Source: Bacteroidales bacterium
GTDB taxonomy: Bacteria > Bacteroidota > Bacteroidia > Bacteroidales > ML635J-15
Reading direction: 5' to 3'
DNA length: 7,573 nt
Assembly (NCBI GenBank): GCA_028696755.1
Contig: JAQVGK010000160.1
Span: 1 to 7,573, forward strand
A program made the position numbers and the translations under genes. Shown here in pieces: positions 1 to 6,269 of the stretch. How positions within the stretch are numbered: the first letter of the stretch is position 1; the number at the start of each line of letters is the position of its first letter. Below the pieces are notes generated by a model, which did not search any database, had not been told where the DNA came from, and saw nothing but the letters and a program-made list of their open reading frames with translations.

Positions 1-933
1 ACCCACGATTTGCCAAGGAATGTTTTTGTCGCCTAATTTGTATGCTGAAAAATCTGCATTTTCACCTTCAGCTTTAAAGTAAGCAGAAACTCTATCTTTA
101 CATAAAACAACACAAATTGGATTTCCCGAATATGGGTTAAATGTGTTAACTTTAACATATTTTATCTCTGGCCCAACAGCTAATGCTGTGTTTGATGGCA
201 ATGTCCATGGTGTGGTTGTCCAAGCCATGATGTAAAGTGGAGTTTCAATTTCTGCAAAGAAAGACTCCGATTTTTGATCGCGAATTACTTTGAAAAGTGA
301 AACTGCAGTTGTGTCTTTTACATCCTTGTAGCAACCGGGCTGATTTAATTCGTGTGTGCTCAATCCTGTTCCGGCAGCGGGCGAATAAGGCTGAATAGTG
401 TATCCTTTGTAAAGTAAACCCTTGTCGTAAAGTTTTTTAAGCAAGTACCAAACCGACTCAATATAGCGATTGTCGTATGTGATGTACGGATTTTCCATAT
501 CCACCCAGTAACCCATTTGCTCGGTAAGCTTCTCCCACAAGTCGGTGTATTTCATTACTTCCTTGCGACAGGTATTGTTATATTCTTTTACAGTAATTTT
601 TTTGCCAATATCTTCTTTTGTAATGCCAAGAGTTTTTTCAACTCCAAGTTCTACTGGCAAACCGTGAGTATCCCAGCCTGCTTTACGATCAACTCTATAA
701 CCTGAGAGAGTTTTGTAACGACATACAACATCTTTAATTGTTCGTGCCATAACGTGGTGAATGCCAGGAGTTCCGTTTGCCGATGGCGGCCCCTCGAAGA
801 ACACAAATGGCTTGTTGTCCTTGCGTGTTTCGATACTCTGAGCAAAAGTGTTTTCCTTTTCCCACAATTCCTGTACTTCGGCATTTATTGCCGAAAGGTC
901 AAGTTGCTTATATTCAGCAAATTTCCTTTTCAT
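1..933 (-). CDS. ileS: Isoleucyl-tRNA synthetase, N-terminal part (runs off window)
   Basis: Class I aminoacyl-tRNA synthetase that charges tRNA-Ile in the cytoplasm; 311 codons are visible and the reading frame continues past base 1. The translation begins MKRKFAEYKQLDL. It carries the Rossmann-fold entry GPPSANGTPGIHH (residues 48-60), then AGWDTHGLPVELGVEK (85-100), the tract YTIQPYSPAAGTGLS (178-192), and AWTTTPWTLPSNTA (237-250), the threonine-rich region of the CP1 editing domain that hydrolyses Val-tRNA-Ile. This architecture matches the eukaryote-like IleRS2 clade usual in Bacteroidota. The KMSKS loop and anticodon domain would lie outside the window. The start at 933 is firm because an in-frame TAG lies two codons upstream. 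Oddity: the HIGH signature reads GIHH, with the first His replaced by Gly and the Gly by His. A good promoter lies just upstream. Confidence 0.97.
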   Translation of the reverse strand, partial: MKRKFAEYKQLDLSAINAEVQELWEKENTFAQSIETRKDNKPFVFFEGPPSANGTPGIHHVMARTIKDVVCRYKTLSGYRVDRKAGWDTHGLPVELGVEKTLGITKEDIGKKITVKEYNNTCRKEVMKYTDLWEKLTEQMGYWVDMENPYITYDNRYIESVWYLLKKLYDKGLLYKGYTIQPYSPAAGTGLSTHELNQPGCYKDVKDTTAVSLFKVIRDQKSESFFAEIETPLYIMAWTTTPWTLPSNTALAVGPEIKYVKVNTFNPYSGNPICVVLCKDRVSAYFKAEGENADFSAYKLGDKNIPWQIVG

Positions 934-957
934 TTTCTACTGTTTTAAAATATCGCG

Positions 958-989
958 CAAATATATATGTATGCCACAAACTTTCCAAA
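958..989 (-). promoter_or_regulatory. Promoter of ileS (Bacteroidota -33/-7 type)
   Basis: Read on the minus strand, TTTG (986-989) is followed after 20 bases by TATATTTG (958-965). This fits the Bacteroidota housekeeping pattern TTTG...TAnnTTTG, whose boxes are typically about 20 bases apart. The predicted transcript would start roughly 20 bases before the ileS ATG. A second TTTG at 977-980 is spaced too closely to be the -33 box. Assigned by pattern only. Confidence 0.6.
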
Positions 990-1132
990 TTTAGATTTGC
1001 ACTGATGTCGAATTACGTGTTATTGTGGCAAATTGATGTTGGAAGGGACGAAATGAGATGAATGCATGTTTGAAATTTTTATATTTTCTGAATTTATAAA
1101 CTCATTTTTAATCACTGAAAAACGAGAGAAAA

Positions 1133-1162
1133 TTATCCGTTATTAACCGTTAGTAACGACTA
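1133..1162. repeat. 30-bp direct repeat, left copy
   Basis: Exactly identical over 30 bases to 1812-1841; the bases on either side differ between the copies. It contains two 9-bp perfect palindromes of the form GTTANTAAC, at 1139-1147 (centre T) and 1149-1157 (centre G), spaced 10 bp apart. The 21 bases 1138-1158 also form one near-perfect inverted repeat with a single G-T pair. This copy lies 142 bases before the antitoxin start, so it could be a protein-binding site, a recombination scar or a dispersed repeat. Confidence 0.8.
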
Positions 1163-1283
1163 ATCTTTGAAAAAACACACAAACAAGTATCGCAGAACCT
1201 TATGTTGAGAGCATGTAAGATTTATGTTGTGCAAAATATTAGATTGAATTCCACTTATATTTTCATTTTTGTTAATTTTGCAG

Positions 1284-1291
1284 TATATTTG
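1284..1291 (+). promoter_or_regulatory. Probable -7 box of the toxin-antitoxin operon
   Basis: TATATTTG matches the Bacteroidota -7 consensus TAnnTTTG exactly and sits 13 bases before the antitoxin ATG, implying a very short leader. No -33 TTTG occurs at the usual spacing; the nearest, 1268-1271, is only 12 bases away. Type II antitoxins usually autorepress such a promoter, but no clear operator overlaps it. Confidence 0.4.
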
Positions 1292-1304
1292 AGAAAAACG
1301 AAAA

Positions 1305-1499
1305 ATGGCAACTCTAGTAATTGAATATGATGCAAGAAATAAAATTGCACGAAAAACTATAGAATATATTCTGTCGCTCGGAATATTTAAAGTTAAACAT
1401 AGCTCTTCTGGAATAGATGAAGCCTTAAAAGACCTTAAAGAAGGTAGAGTTTATAAAGCTGAGAATATTGAAGATATGTTTAAAAAAATACTTGATTAA
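1305..1499 (+). CDS. Putative antitoxin of a YafQ-type type II toxin-antitoxin module
   Basis: Small acidic-tailed protein of 64 residues. A short predicted strand (TLVIEYD, residues 3-9) is followed by a helical stretch (ARKTIEYILSLG, 15-26) and an EALKDLKEG helix with a C-terminal MFKKILD. I do not recognise a textbook DinJ/RelB ribbon-helix-helix with confidence; the antitoxin assignment rests on size, position and coupling. Its TAA stop shares one base with the toxin ATG (TAATG), the usual arrangement for antitoxin-first pairs made in a fixed ratio. By analogy with the family it would bind and neutralise the toxin and possibly repress the operon. The ATG at 1305 follows a purine-rich tract but no clear Shine-Dalgarno, which is normal for this phylum. 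Confidence 0.8.
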   Translation: MATLVIEYDARNKIARKTIEYILSLGIFKVKHSSSGIDEALKDLKEGRVYKAENIEDMFKKILD

Positions 1500-1771
1500 T
1501 GTATCAGATTTTTTACACCAAAAGATTCGAGAAATCGCTTAAACTTTGTAGAAAACGTGGCCTAGATTTGGATATTCTTAAAGAAGTTATTGAAATTCTT
1601 AAAAAAGAGGGGAAATTGCCAGAACAATTTAGACCACACAAATTAAGTGGGAAATATTCAGGACTCTGGGAATGTCATATTAAATCGGATTGGTTACTCA
1701 TTTGGAGTCAGAATGATTATGAACTTATACTTATGATGATTGACACTGGATCGCATTCTGATTTATTTTAA
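1499..1771 (+). CDS. YafQ-family mRNA interferase toxin (RelE/ParE superfamily)
   Basis: Protein of 90 residues, close to the usual 90-92 of YafQ, a ribosome-dependent endoribonuclease that cuts mRNA in the ribosomal A site. Family landmarks in order: N-terminal strand and basic helix (YQIFYTKRFEKSLKLCRKRG), then HKLSGKYSGLWECHI, SDWLLIW, and the C-terminal TGSHSDLF. The residues matching the E. coli YafQ active site (H50, H63, D67, H87, F91) are all present here as H47, H60, D64, H86 and F90, so the enzyme looks intact. One change from the common RTGSH is DTGSH. It overlaps the upstream antitoxin by one base and is presumably translationally coupled to it. Activity against a particular codon cannot be predicted. 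Confidence 0.93.
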   Translation: MYQIFYTKRFEKSLKLCRKRGLDLDILKEVIEILKKEGKLPEQFRPHKLSGKYSGLWECHIKSDWLLIWSQNDYELILMMIDTGSHSDLF

Positions 1772-1811
1772 TTTAAGTTTATAGAGATTCCTTTGATTTA
1801 ACCATGTTTTT

Positions 1812-1841
1812 TTATCCGTTATTAACCGTTAGTAACGACTA
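1812..1841. repeat. 30-bp direct repeat, right copy
   Basis: Second exact copy of the 30-base repeat at 1133-1162, in the same orientation, beginning 40 bases after the toxin stop codon. The two GTTANTAAC palindromes fall at 1818-1826 and 1828-1836. The pair of copies brackets the toxin-antitoxin operon with a period of 679 bases. Confidence 0.8.
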
Positions 1842-1985
1842 TGTCTAACATAATTGTTAATATAACAGCAAATTAGTTCTCATTATAGAAATTATAATTT
1901 TGTTCCTTCATAGCATTTTTACAATCTCTCACCCATAAAAACCCACAACTCACCAAATAAATCACAGCTGCAATTAGATTTTTCT

Positions 1986-1993
1986 TATCTTCG
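1986..1993 (+). promoter_or_regulatory. Probable -7 box of the propeller lipoprotein gene
   Basis: TATCTTCG differs from the TAnnTTTG consensus by one base and ends 17 bases before the ATG at 2011. No good -33 TTTG is seen at the expected distance. It implies that the lipoprotein is transcribed separately from the toxin-antitoxin operon. Confidence 0.35.
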
Positions 1994-2010
1994 CATAAAA
2001 AGCTTTAATT

Positions 2011-3456
2011 ATGAAACTATCAGCAATATTATGTGTGTTTTTTGTGGCAACTGTTTTATTTAGTTCGTGTGATACCAACCCATTGGAGACCGGTGGGAAG
2101 AAGCTTGCAGAGATAAATCTTGTTTCGGAATACGCTTGGGGAACAGAATCTACTGATGATTTTGCAGGTTCGGTTATTGATGCCGATGGCAATATGTATA
2201 TTCTGAGTTCATCTTCGGGTACAAGTTATACCACAGAGCTTAATCTAGTTAAGATTTCTTTGCTCACCGATAGTCTTATTTGGTCGAAAACTATCAGCTC
2301 GTCGTATAGTTTATCTTTTCCATCGCCTTCGGAGAATGGTGTGAGTCAGGGTGGCGCTGGTAGCAGATGTATTGCATTAGATGCTGACGGAAATATTTAT
2401 ATTGCAGGTACGTGCACTAAGGGCTACCATCAGGTTTTTGTAGTAAAGGTTAATCCTTATGGAAATGTAGTTTGGCAGCAGAACTGGGAAGCTAACGATT
2501 CGGGAGTAGCACATGGGTCGGCCAAAGCTTATGCATTAGATGTTAACAATAATAGAGTTTATGTTACTGGAACAACCGGAGCTGGTGTTTCAAACGAGGA
2601 ATCAAATGTGTTTTTACTAATGCTTGACGTTTGGAGTGGTGATATTTACGACAGCTCAACACTTGGACTAGATCCATCTGCTGGATATAACGATCGTGGT
2701 TATACAGTGAAGGCTACCGACGATGGTGACGTTTATATTGGTGGTTGGGAAGGAAAGAATAACTCGGGATTACTTGTGAAATACTCTGCAAACGGAGATA
2801 CTTTTGACTGGTGCAAGCGTGTTAGTTTGGGAAGCGGTTGCAGAATTACGGATGTTGATACTGATGATAATGGCGATGTTTATCTAGCTTGTGATTTTAG
2901 AGGTGTGTCAACTTATCTTGGAGTCTTGAAGCTTAATTCAGCCGGTTCTGTTATTTGGGCAAAGAAATATCAAGGTAGAAATAATGACATAAACAATATT
3001 TCGTGTTTAAGAGTTATAAATTCTGAGTTATACATTGGTGGACGAGGCAGTTTTGAGAAATACGATTTATCACAGTACGGAGATGGCTGTATTCTTAAAA
3101 TGGATTTATCGGGCAATCTTTTAAGTGAGATGAATTACTTCACTGGAGAAGAGCAAGAGGACAACTGTGGCGAGCGAATCGAATCCATTAATTTTTATGA
3201 TGGAAACTTGATTTTAGCAGGAGAAACATGGCCAGAATATGGAAAAATCGCAGGTCATTGGTACGTTCCCGAAGGCAGCATTACCGATTTCACACCACAG
3301 ATTAGCGCTGTTAGTGATTTAACTAGAACCAGTGGCTTGGGTTATTCGGATGACGAATATTTTGGCATAACAGCAAATTCTTATGGTGTTTTTCCACTAA
3401 GCGATGGGAATAAAGGCTCGGCAGATGTCATTGTTTTTAAGATGAATGGGCAGTAG
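2011..3456 (+). CDS. Exported lipoprotein with SBBP-like beta-propeller repeats
   Basis: Protein of 481 residues. It starts with a lipoprotein signal peptide: basic MK, hydrophobic LSAILCVFFVATVLF, then FSSC with the lipidated cysteine at residue 20. The mature part is one propeller of repeated blades marked by D-x-D/N-G-N/D-x-Y-I/V-x-G motifs at about residues 57-64, 124-131, 177-185, 235-243, 283-292, 335-344 and 395-405. Intervening LLVKY/VLKLN-type strands are followed by W(A/S/C)K. This is the SBBP (seven-bladed propeller) pattern, and seven motifs are visible. Such proteins are typically surface-exposed or periplasmic scaffolds; no catalytic residues are evident and the ligand is unknown. 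It has no type IX sorting tail. It stands alone between the toxin-antitoxin cassette and the repeat array, and converges with another propeller gene. Confidence 0.85.
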   Translation: MKLSAILCVFFVATVLFSSCDTNPLETGGKKLAEINLVSEYAWGTESTDDFAGSVIDADGNMYILSSSSGTSYTTELNLVKISLLTDSLIWSKTISSSYSLSFPSPSENGVSQGGAGSRCIALDADGNIYIAGTCTKGYHQVFVVKVNPYGNVVWQQNWEANDSGVAHGSAKAYALDVNNNRVYVTGTTGAGVSNEESNVFLLMLDVWSGDIYDSSTLGLDPSAGYNDRGYTVKATDDGDVYIGGWEGKNNSGLLVKYSANGDTFDWCKRVSLGSGCRITDVDTDDNGDVYLACDFRGVSTYLGVLKLNSAGSVIWAKKYQGRNNDINNISCLRVINSELYIGGRGSFEKYDLSQYGDGCILKMDLSGNLLSEMNYFTGEEQEDNCGERIESINFYDGNLILAGETWPEYGKIAGHWYVPEGSITDFTPQISAVSDLTRTSGLGYSDDEYFGITANSYGVFPLSDGNKGSADVIVFKMNGQ

Positions 3457-3484
3457 TGATTAATACCAACTCGTTTTATAAAGA

Positions 3485-3600
3485 TTGTAATCGGCAAATT
3501 TGTAAGTGTATAGTTTATCGCATGTAAAAAGGCTAAGGCTAAGGAAACTTACTGTAAACTTTAGCAGTCTACCACCGATTACAGATTTTACCGATTACAA
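3485..3600. repeat. Imperfect inverted repeat downstream of the lipoprotein gene
   Basis: The left arm 3485-3505 (TTGTAATCGGCAAATTTGTAA) is the reverse complement of 3579-3600 apart from one gap and two mismatches. The arms enclose array unit 1, so the 3' end of the lipoprotein transcript could fold into a stem of about 20 bp with a loop of roughly 73 bases. A role in transcript 3'-end formation or stability is inference. Confidence 0.5.
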
Positions 3601-3933
3601 AAAGGCTAAGGCTGAGGCTGAGGAGGATTACTACAAATTTTAGCAGTCTACCACCGATTACAAACTTTTACCGATTACCGATTACAAAATTTTACTGATA
3701 ACCAATTACTCAACAGGCTAAGGCTGAGGCTGAGGCTGAGGCTAAGGAAGATTCCTATAAAATTTTGCAGCCTGCCACAGATTACAGATTTTACCGATTA
3801 CTGATTACTCAACAGGCTAAGGCTGAGGCAAAGGAGGATTACTACAAATTTTAGCAGTCTACCACCGATTACAGATTTTTACTGATTACCGATTACAAAT
3901 AAGGCTAAGGAGGATTAATGCTAAATTTAGCAG
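3531..3933. repeat. Five-unit compound tandem repeat (GGCTRA hexamers plus conserved core)
   Basis: Five diverged units begin at 3531, 3604, 3716, 3815 and 3903 (spacings 73, 112, 99 and 88 bases). Each opens with GGCTAA/GGCTGA hexamers in varying number (2, 3, 5, 3 and 1), followed by an AGGATTACTACAAATTTTAGC-like core and then one or more CCGATTAC(A) motifs. The core is identical over 41 bases in units 2 (3621-3661) and 4 (3832-3872), more diverged in units 1 and 3, and truncated in unit 5. The units vary by hexamer slippage and by duplication of the GATTAC motif. No conserved start codon or frame runs through all units, so I treat it as non-coding. Confidence 0.85.
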
Positions 3934-4102
3934 GTTTTCCCTAATAGCAGTTTGACTAGAGGTGGCTGAGGGTTTTGCTTTCAACGGTTGTTTTCAACAA
4001 TAGAATATGTTTCACCAACATAGGTTTTATTCAAAAAGATATTAAGCAAAATGTCTCGAAGCCACCGCTACCTTCTAATCCAATAAACTGATGATTACTT
4101 TC

Positions 4103-5194
4103 TCAATCGTTCTTTACAACAATCTTCGAATTAGTTATCGATTTGCCATTATCGCAAACCACAATATATGTTCCGTTTACAAGTTTTGATACATCAACGG
4201 GTTCTCCTACGTTAACAGTAGTTTTCGCAACCAATTGACCAGAAACATTGTAAATACAAACAATCGAATTTTCTTCAATATCGAGATAGAAATAATCCTT
4301 GCAGGGGTTTGGGTAAATTATCAGCTGTGGTTCTGGAGGGTTGTTCTTGAGGAGAAGGGGTTGCTGTTGGTAGCCTTTGGAAATATCCTGCCCAGCAATT
4401 TGACTCCCTCCTTGATAAATTATTTCCGTTTTATTATTGCCATTCAAATCTGTTTTAACAATTTTGTAGTTTTGTCTTTCAATCCAATAAAGAACATCGT
4501 CATCGAAGTTTGCACTCAAGGCACCAATTGTTCCGTTGTTGTCTCTAATTAGAGTTAAACCAGTCCCATCATACGTGATTTTATAAACAGCATCATTCGT
4601 TCGCTCATTGAAATAAACTAATTGATGCTTTATATCAAGCTGCACATCTAATAAAGAATATTGTGTTTCATAAATCATTGTAATCTCAGTCCCATCTGTT
4701 TTACATTTATAAATTCTGCCTGTATAATTTTCTGTCCAGAAAATCAAATTTCGAGCAGTGTCAATACCCAACATCAAATCGCAATCACTTACAATTGTCG
4801 TTAAATCGGACCCATCAAAATTGCATGATTTTATAGTTCCTTGGAAGTTTTCGGTAAAATAAATTCTGCCATTCTTTGTGTCCAACTCAATTAATGCAAT
4901 TTCAGTATCAACAGATAAAACATTGATAATATCAGACCCATCGAAGTTTGCTGATCTAATTTTTCCCGCACTGCCAGCAGCCCAAACGATTCTATGATTT
5001 TTATTATCAACCCGAATTCGTCTAATTTGATTTTGTCCTGTAATAATTATCTCTTCATTTTGTCCATCTAAATCAGATCTGTAGATATTTCCATTAACAT
5101 AGTCTCCCCAGAACAAATAATCCTGTGCATTAATAATATCTACGCTAGAAAAAATTAACAAAAAAATAACTACAAATTTTAAATGAGTTTTCAT
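4103..5194 (-). CDS. Secreted YWTD/LY-type six-bladed propeller with type IX sorting domain
   Basis: Protein of 363 residues. A Sec signal peptide (MKTHLKFVVIFLLIFSSVDIINA, likely cut before Q24) leads to six blades of 40-43 residues. Each is an LDL-receptor class B-like motif, aromatic-x-(W/F/Y) followed by an I-x-x-x-x-x-DG turn: YLFWGD (26), RIVWAA (68), RIYFTE (110), LIFWTE (150), LVYFNE (192) and VLYWIE (234). Most blades end in a DG or NG turn such as NFDG. After a linker (QQQPLLLKNNPPEP) the C-terminal 70 residues start with IIYPNP (292-297) and contain VCIYNVSGQLV and LVNGTYIVV, the type A sorting domain of the type IX secretion system. The protein should therefore be exported across both membranes and anchored or released. 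No catalytic site is seen; binding of a ligand or carbohydrate is only a guess. The ATG at 5194 is supported by the signal peptide. Confidence 0.9.
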   Translation of the reverse strand: MKTHLKFVVIFLLIFSSVDIINAQDYLFWGDYVNGNIYRSDLDGQNEEIIITGQNQIRRIRVDNKNHRIVWAAGSAGKIRSANFDGSDIINVLSVDTEIALIELDTKNGRIYFTENFQGTIKSCNFDGSDLTTIVSDCDLMLGIDTARNLIFWTENYTGRIYKCKTDGTEITMIYETQYSLLDVQLDIKHQLVYFNERTNDAVYKITYDGTGLTLIRDNNGTIGALSANFDDDVLYWIERQNYKIVKTDLNGNNKTEIIYQGGSQIAGQDISKGYQQQPLLLKNNPPEPQLIIYPNPCKDYFYLDIEENSIVCIYNVSGQLVAKTTVNVGEPVDVSKLVNGTYIVVCDNGKSITNSKIVVKND

Positions 5195-5219
5195 AAATCT
5201 AAGTTTTTAAATATTTTAT

Positions 5220-5236
5220 AAAAATACTGTATTTTT
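5220..5236. promoter_or_regulatory. 17-bp perfect palindrome upstream of the type IX propeller gene
   Basis: AAAAATAC-T-GTATTTTT is a perfect odd palindrome with 8-bp arms, centred at 5228, 34 bases before the ATG at 5194. It overlaps the only -7-like box here (minus strand TATTTTTA, 5219-5226), so it could be a repressor operator. AT-rich palindromes also arise by chance. Confidence 0.3.
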
Positions 5237-5253
5237 CTTATGAAAACAAATAA

Positions 5254-5301
5254 AAAGACAATAAATTTAATCAAATCCTTAAAATAGTGTAATTTGTCTT
5301 T
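5254..5301 (-). terminator. Possible AT-rich terminator after the methyltransferase gene
   Basis: The arms AAAGACAA (5254-5261) and TTGTCTTT (5294-5301) are exact inverted repeats enclosing 32 bases. In the minus-strand transcript the second arm runs directly into a U-rich tract (UUUUUAUUUGUUUU). It begins 17 bases after the methyltransferase stop codon. The stem is short and the loop long, so termination is uncertain. Confidence 0.3.
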
Positions 5302-5317
5302 ATTTTGCCTGACTAAT

Positions 5318-6229
5318 TCAGCACAATTCAAATAAAGCACGAATCCAAAATCCTTCTGAGTTTTCAACACTATTATATTCCCCTATTGTTATTCCTTTGC
5401 TTCGCTCTAAATAAGTGGGTCCAAAATTTTTAATAAATAAACATTTAAAGCCATTATTTTCAAATGACTTTCTTAGAGAAGCTGGAGTAAAAAATTGCAA
5501 ATGTGGAGTGTCTTCAATCTGAAGATTCCAATAATAAAATTGTTCATTTGGAACTTCAACAAAAACTTTTCCACTAGCAGATAATAATTTTTTTATTTGA
5601 GAAATCGTATTGTCTAGATTATTAGTATGTTCAAGCCAGTGACTAGTGTGAATGTAATCAAACTTGAGTTCAGTAACAGATGGAAAATAGTCTCCAATTT
5701 TTGTTATTTGATTTTCTTTGTAATATTCTTCCCACTGTGTCCCTGGCTCATAAACAAAAAGATTAATAAATTGATTTGGGTTTTGATGTTTTAATAATAA
5801 AGATGCATTTGCAGGTCCAGCGCCAATTTCTAAAACATTTTCTATAGAAATGAGATCAATATGTTTTGAAAGTATTGCAACTTGCTGTATTGCCCGAAAA
5901 TCGGTTAAATAATTCTTGTTTTTTGCAAAATCATTCTGCCTTAAATCTGACCTATGACTCCAATATGCTCTCTTGTAATACTTTATGAGTATGTCTGAAT
6001 TTGGAGGGTTAACTAAATAACCATGCCCACAATCTAAGCAAATTCTAATTTTACCTTTAAAGTATCGTCGTCCGATTGCAAGCTTTCTGAGATTGCCAAA
6101 GGTTTTAGGAATAGCGAATGAAAAGTAAGGTAAGAAATTTTTAGCTATTGATTTTAGACTATGGCTATTTTGGTGATTATTATATATTACCTCCGAATAT
6201 TTGTCACTTCCACAAACAACACAAGACAT
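5318..6229 (-). CDS. Class I SAM-dependent methyltransferase with N-terminal zinc-ribbon-like cysteines
   Basis: From the preferred start at 6229 the protein has 303 residues. It opens MSCVVCGSD (cysteines 3 and 6), followed by CLDCG (64 and 67): two CxxC pairs that could bind zinc. Next comes a Methyltransf_23-like core. Motif I is VLEIGAGPANAS (about 132-143) for SAM binding, the acidic post-I strand is VYEPG (159-163), motif III is FDYIHTSHWLEHTNN, and the strand GKVFVEVPNE is followed by DTPHLQFFTPASL. This layout is common among methyltransferases acting on sugars or small molecules in surface-polysaccharide or secondary-metabolite loci, but no such locus is visible, so the substrate is unknown. 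The frame stays open to an ATG at 6286. The shorter start is chosen because CxxC near the N-terminus is the family norm and a -7 box lies between the two ATGs. The gene is noticeably AT-rich. Confidence 0.85.
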   Translation of the reverse strand: MSCVVCGSDKYSEVIYNNHQNSHSLKSIAKNFLPYFSFAIPKTFGNLRKLAIGRRYFKGKIRICLDCGHGYLVNPPNSDILIKYYKRAYWSHRSDLRQNDFAKNKNYLTDFRAIQQVAILSKHIDLISIENVLEIGAGPANASLLLKHQNPNQFINLFVYEPGTQWEEYYKENQITKIGDYFPSVTELKFDYIHTSHWLEHTNNLDNTISQIKKLLSASGKVFVEVPNEQFYYWNLQIEDTPHLQFFTPASLRKSFENNGFKCLFIKNFGPTYLERSKGITIGEYNSVENSEGFWIRALFELC

Positions 6230-6261
6230 AACATTAGAAAATTTGAGTAAATACTTTTCTG

Positions 6262-6269
6262 CAAATCTA
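6262..6269 (-). promoter_or_regulatory. Probable -7 box of the methyltransferase gene
   Basis: Minus-strand TAGATTTG matches TAnnTTTG exactly and lies 32 bases before the ATG at 6229. It is downstream of the alternative ATG at 6286, so a transcript starting here could only use the shorter start. No -33 box is evident. Confidence 0.35.

Larger units (their letters stand above)
934..1304. other. Divergent intergenic region between ileS and the toxin-antitoxin module
   Basis: This stretch of 371 bases holds the ileS promoter (958-989), one copy of the 30-bp direct repeat (1133-1162) and the probable toxin-antitoxin promoter box (1284-1291). I see no convincing coding frame, RNA gene or terminator in the rest. 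The short open frames on the plus strand that enter it begin inside ileS and are its antisense shadows. Confidence 0.6.
3457..4102. other. Convergent intergenic region dominated by a repeat array
   Basis: These 646 bases separate two convergent genes. The left part holds an inverted copy of the CCGATTACAA motif (3485-3505), the middle is the compound repeat array (3531-3933), and the right part (3934-4102) has no recognisable gene. No strong GC-rich terminator with a U-tract is seen for either gene, although transcripts from both sides would end here. Confidence 0.7.

Noticed and set aside
517..1061. Several open frames on both strands overlapping the ileS N-terminus, up to 94 codons
   Set aside because: They lie antisense to, or out of frame with, a clear IleRS coding sequence, show no family motifs, and are shadows of it.
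1133..1841. Integron cassette with attC-like ends around the toxin-antitoxin pair
   Set aside because: The 30-bp repeats are too short for attC, lack the GTTRRRY and RYYYAAC core boxes in the right places, and no integrase or attI is visible.
3700..3856. Open frame across array units 3 and 4 reading as KAEAEAEAKEDS... and ending KAEAKEDYYKF
   Set aside because: It lacks a start codon. Unit spacing from 2 to 3 (112 bases) breaks the frame, and units 2 and 4 end in the same TAG. The low stop density comes from the repeat itself.
3531..3933. CRISPR array
   Set aside because: The unit spacing is irregular, the repeats are diverged and internally repetitive, the intervening sequences are not unique spacers, and no cas gene is present.
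3972..4060. Short minus-strand stretch that reads like a protein end (LNIFLNKTYVGETYSIVENNR then stop)
   Set aside because: Only 28 codons separate two stops, with no start, homologue or neighbour to support a gene remnant; this is within chance expectation.
3960..4066. Inverted AGGTGGCT / AGCCACC arms
   Set aside because: Only 7 bp with a loop of more than 90 bases; not distinguishable from chance.
4235..4552. 105-codon plus-strand frame inside the type IX propeller gene
   Set aside because: It is antisense to a gene with strong domain evidence on the other strand, and its sequence has no recognisable motif.
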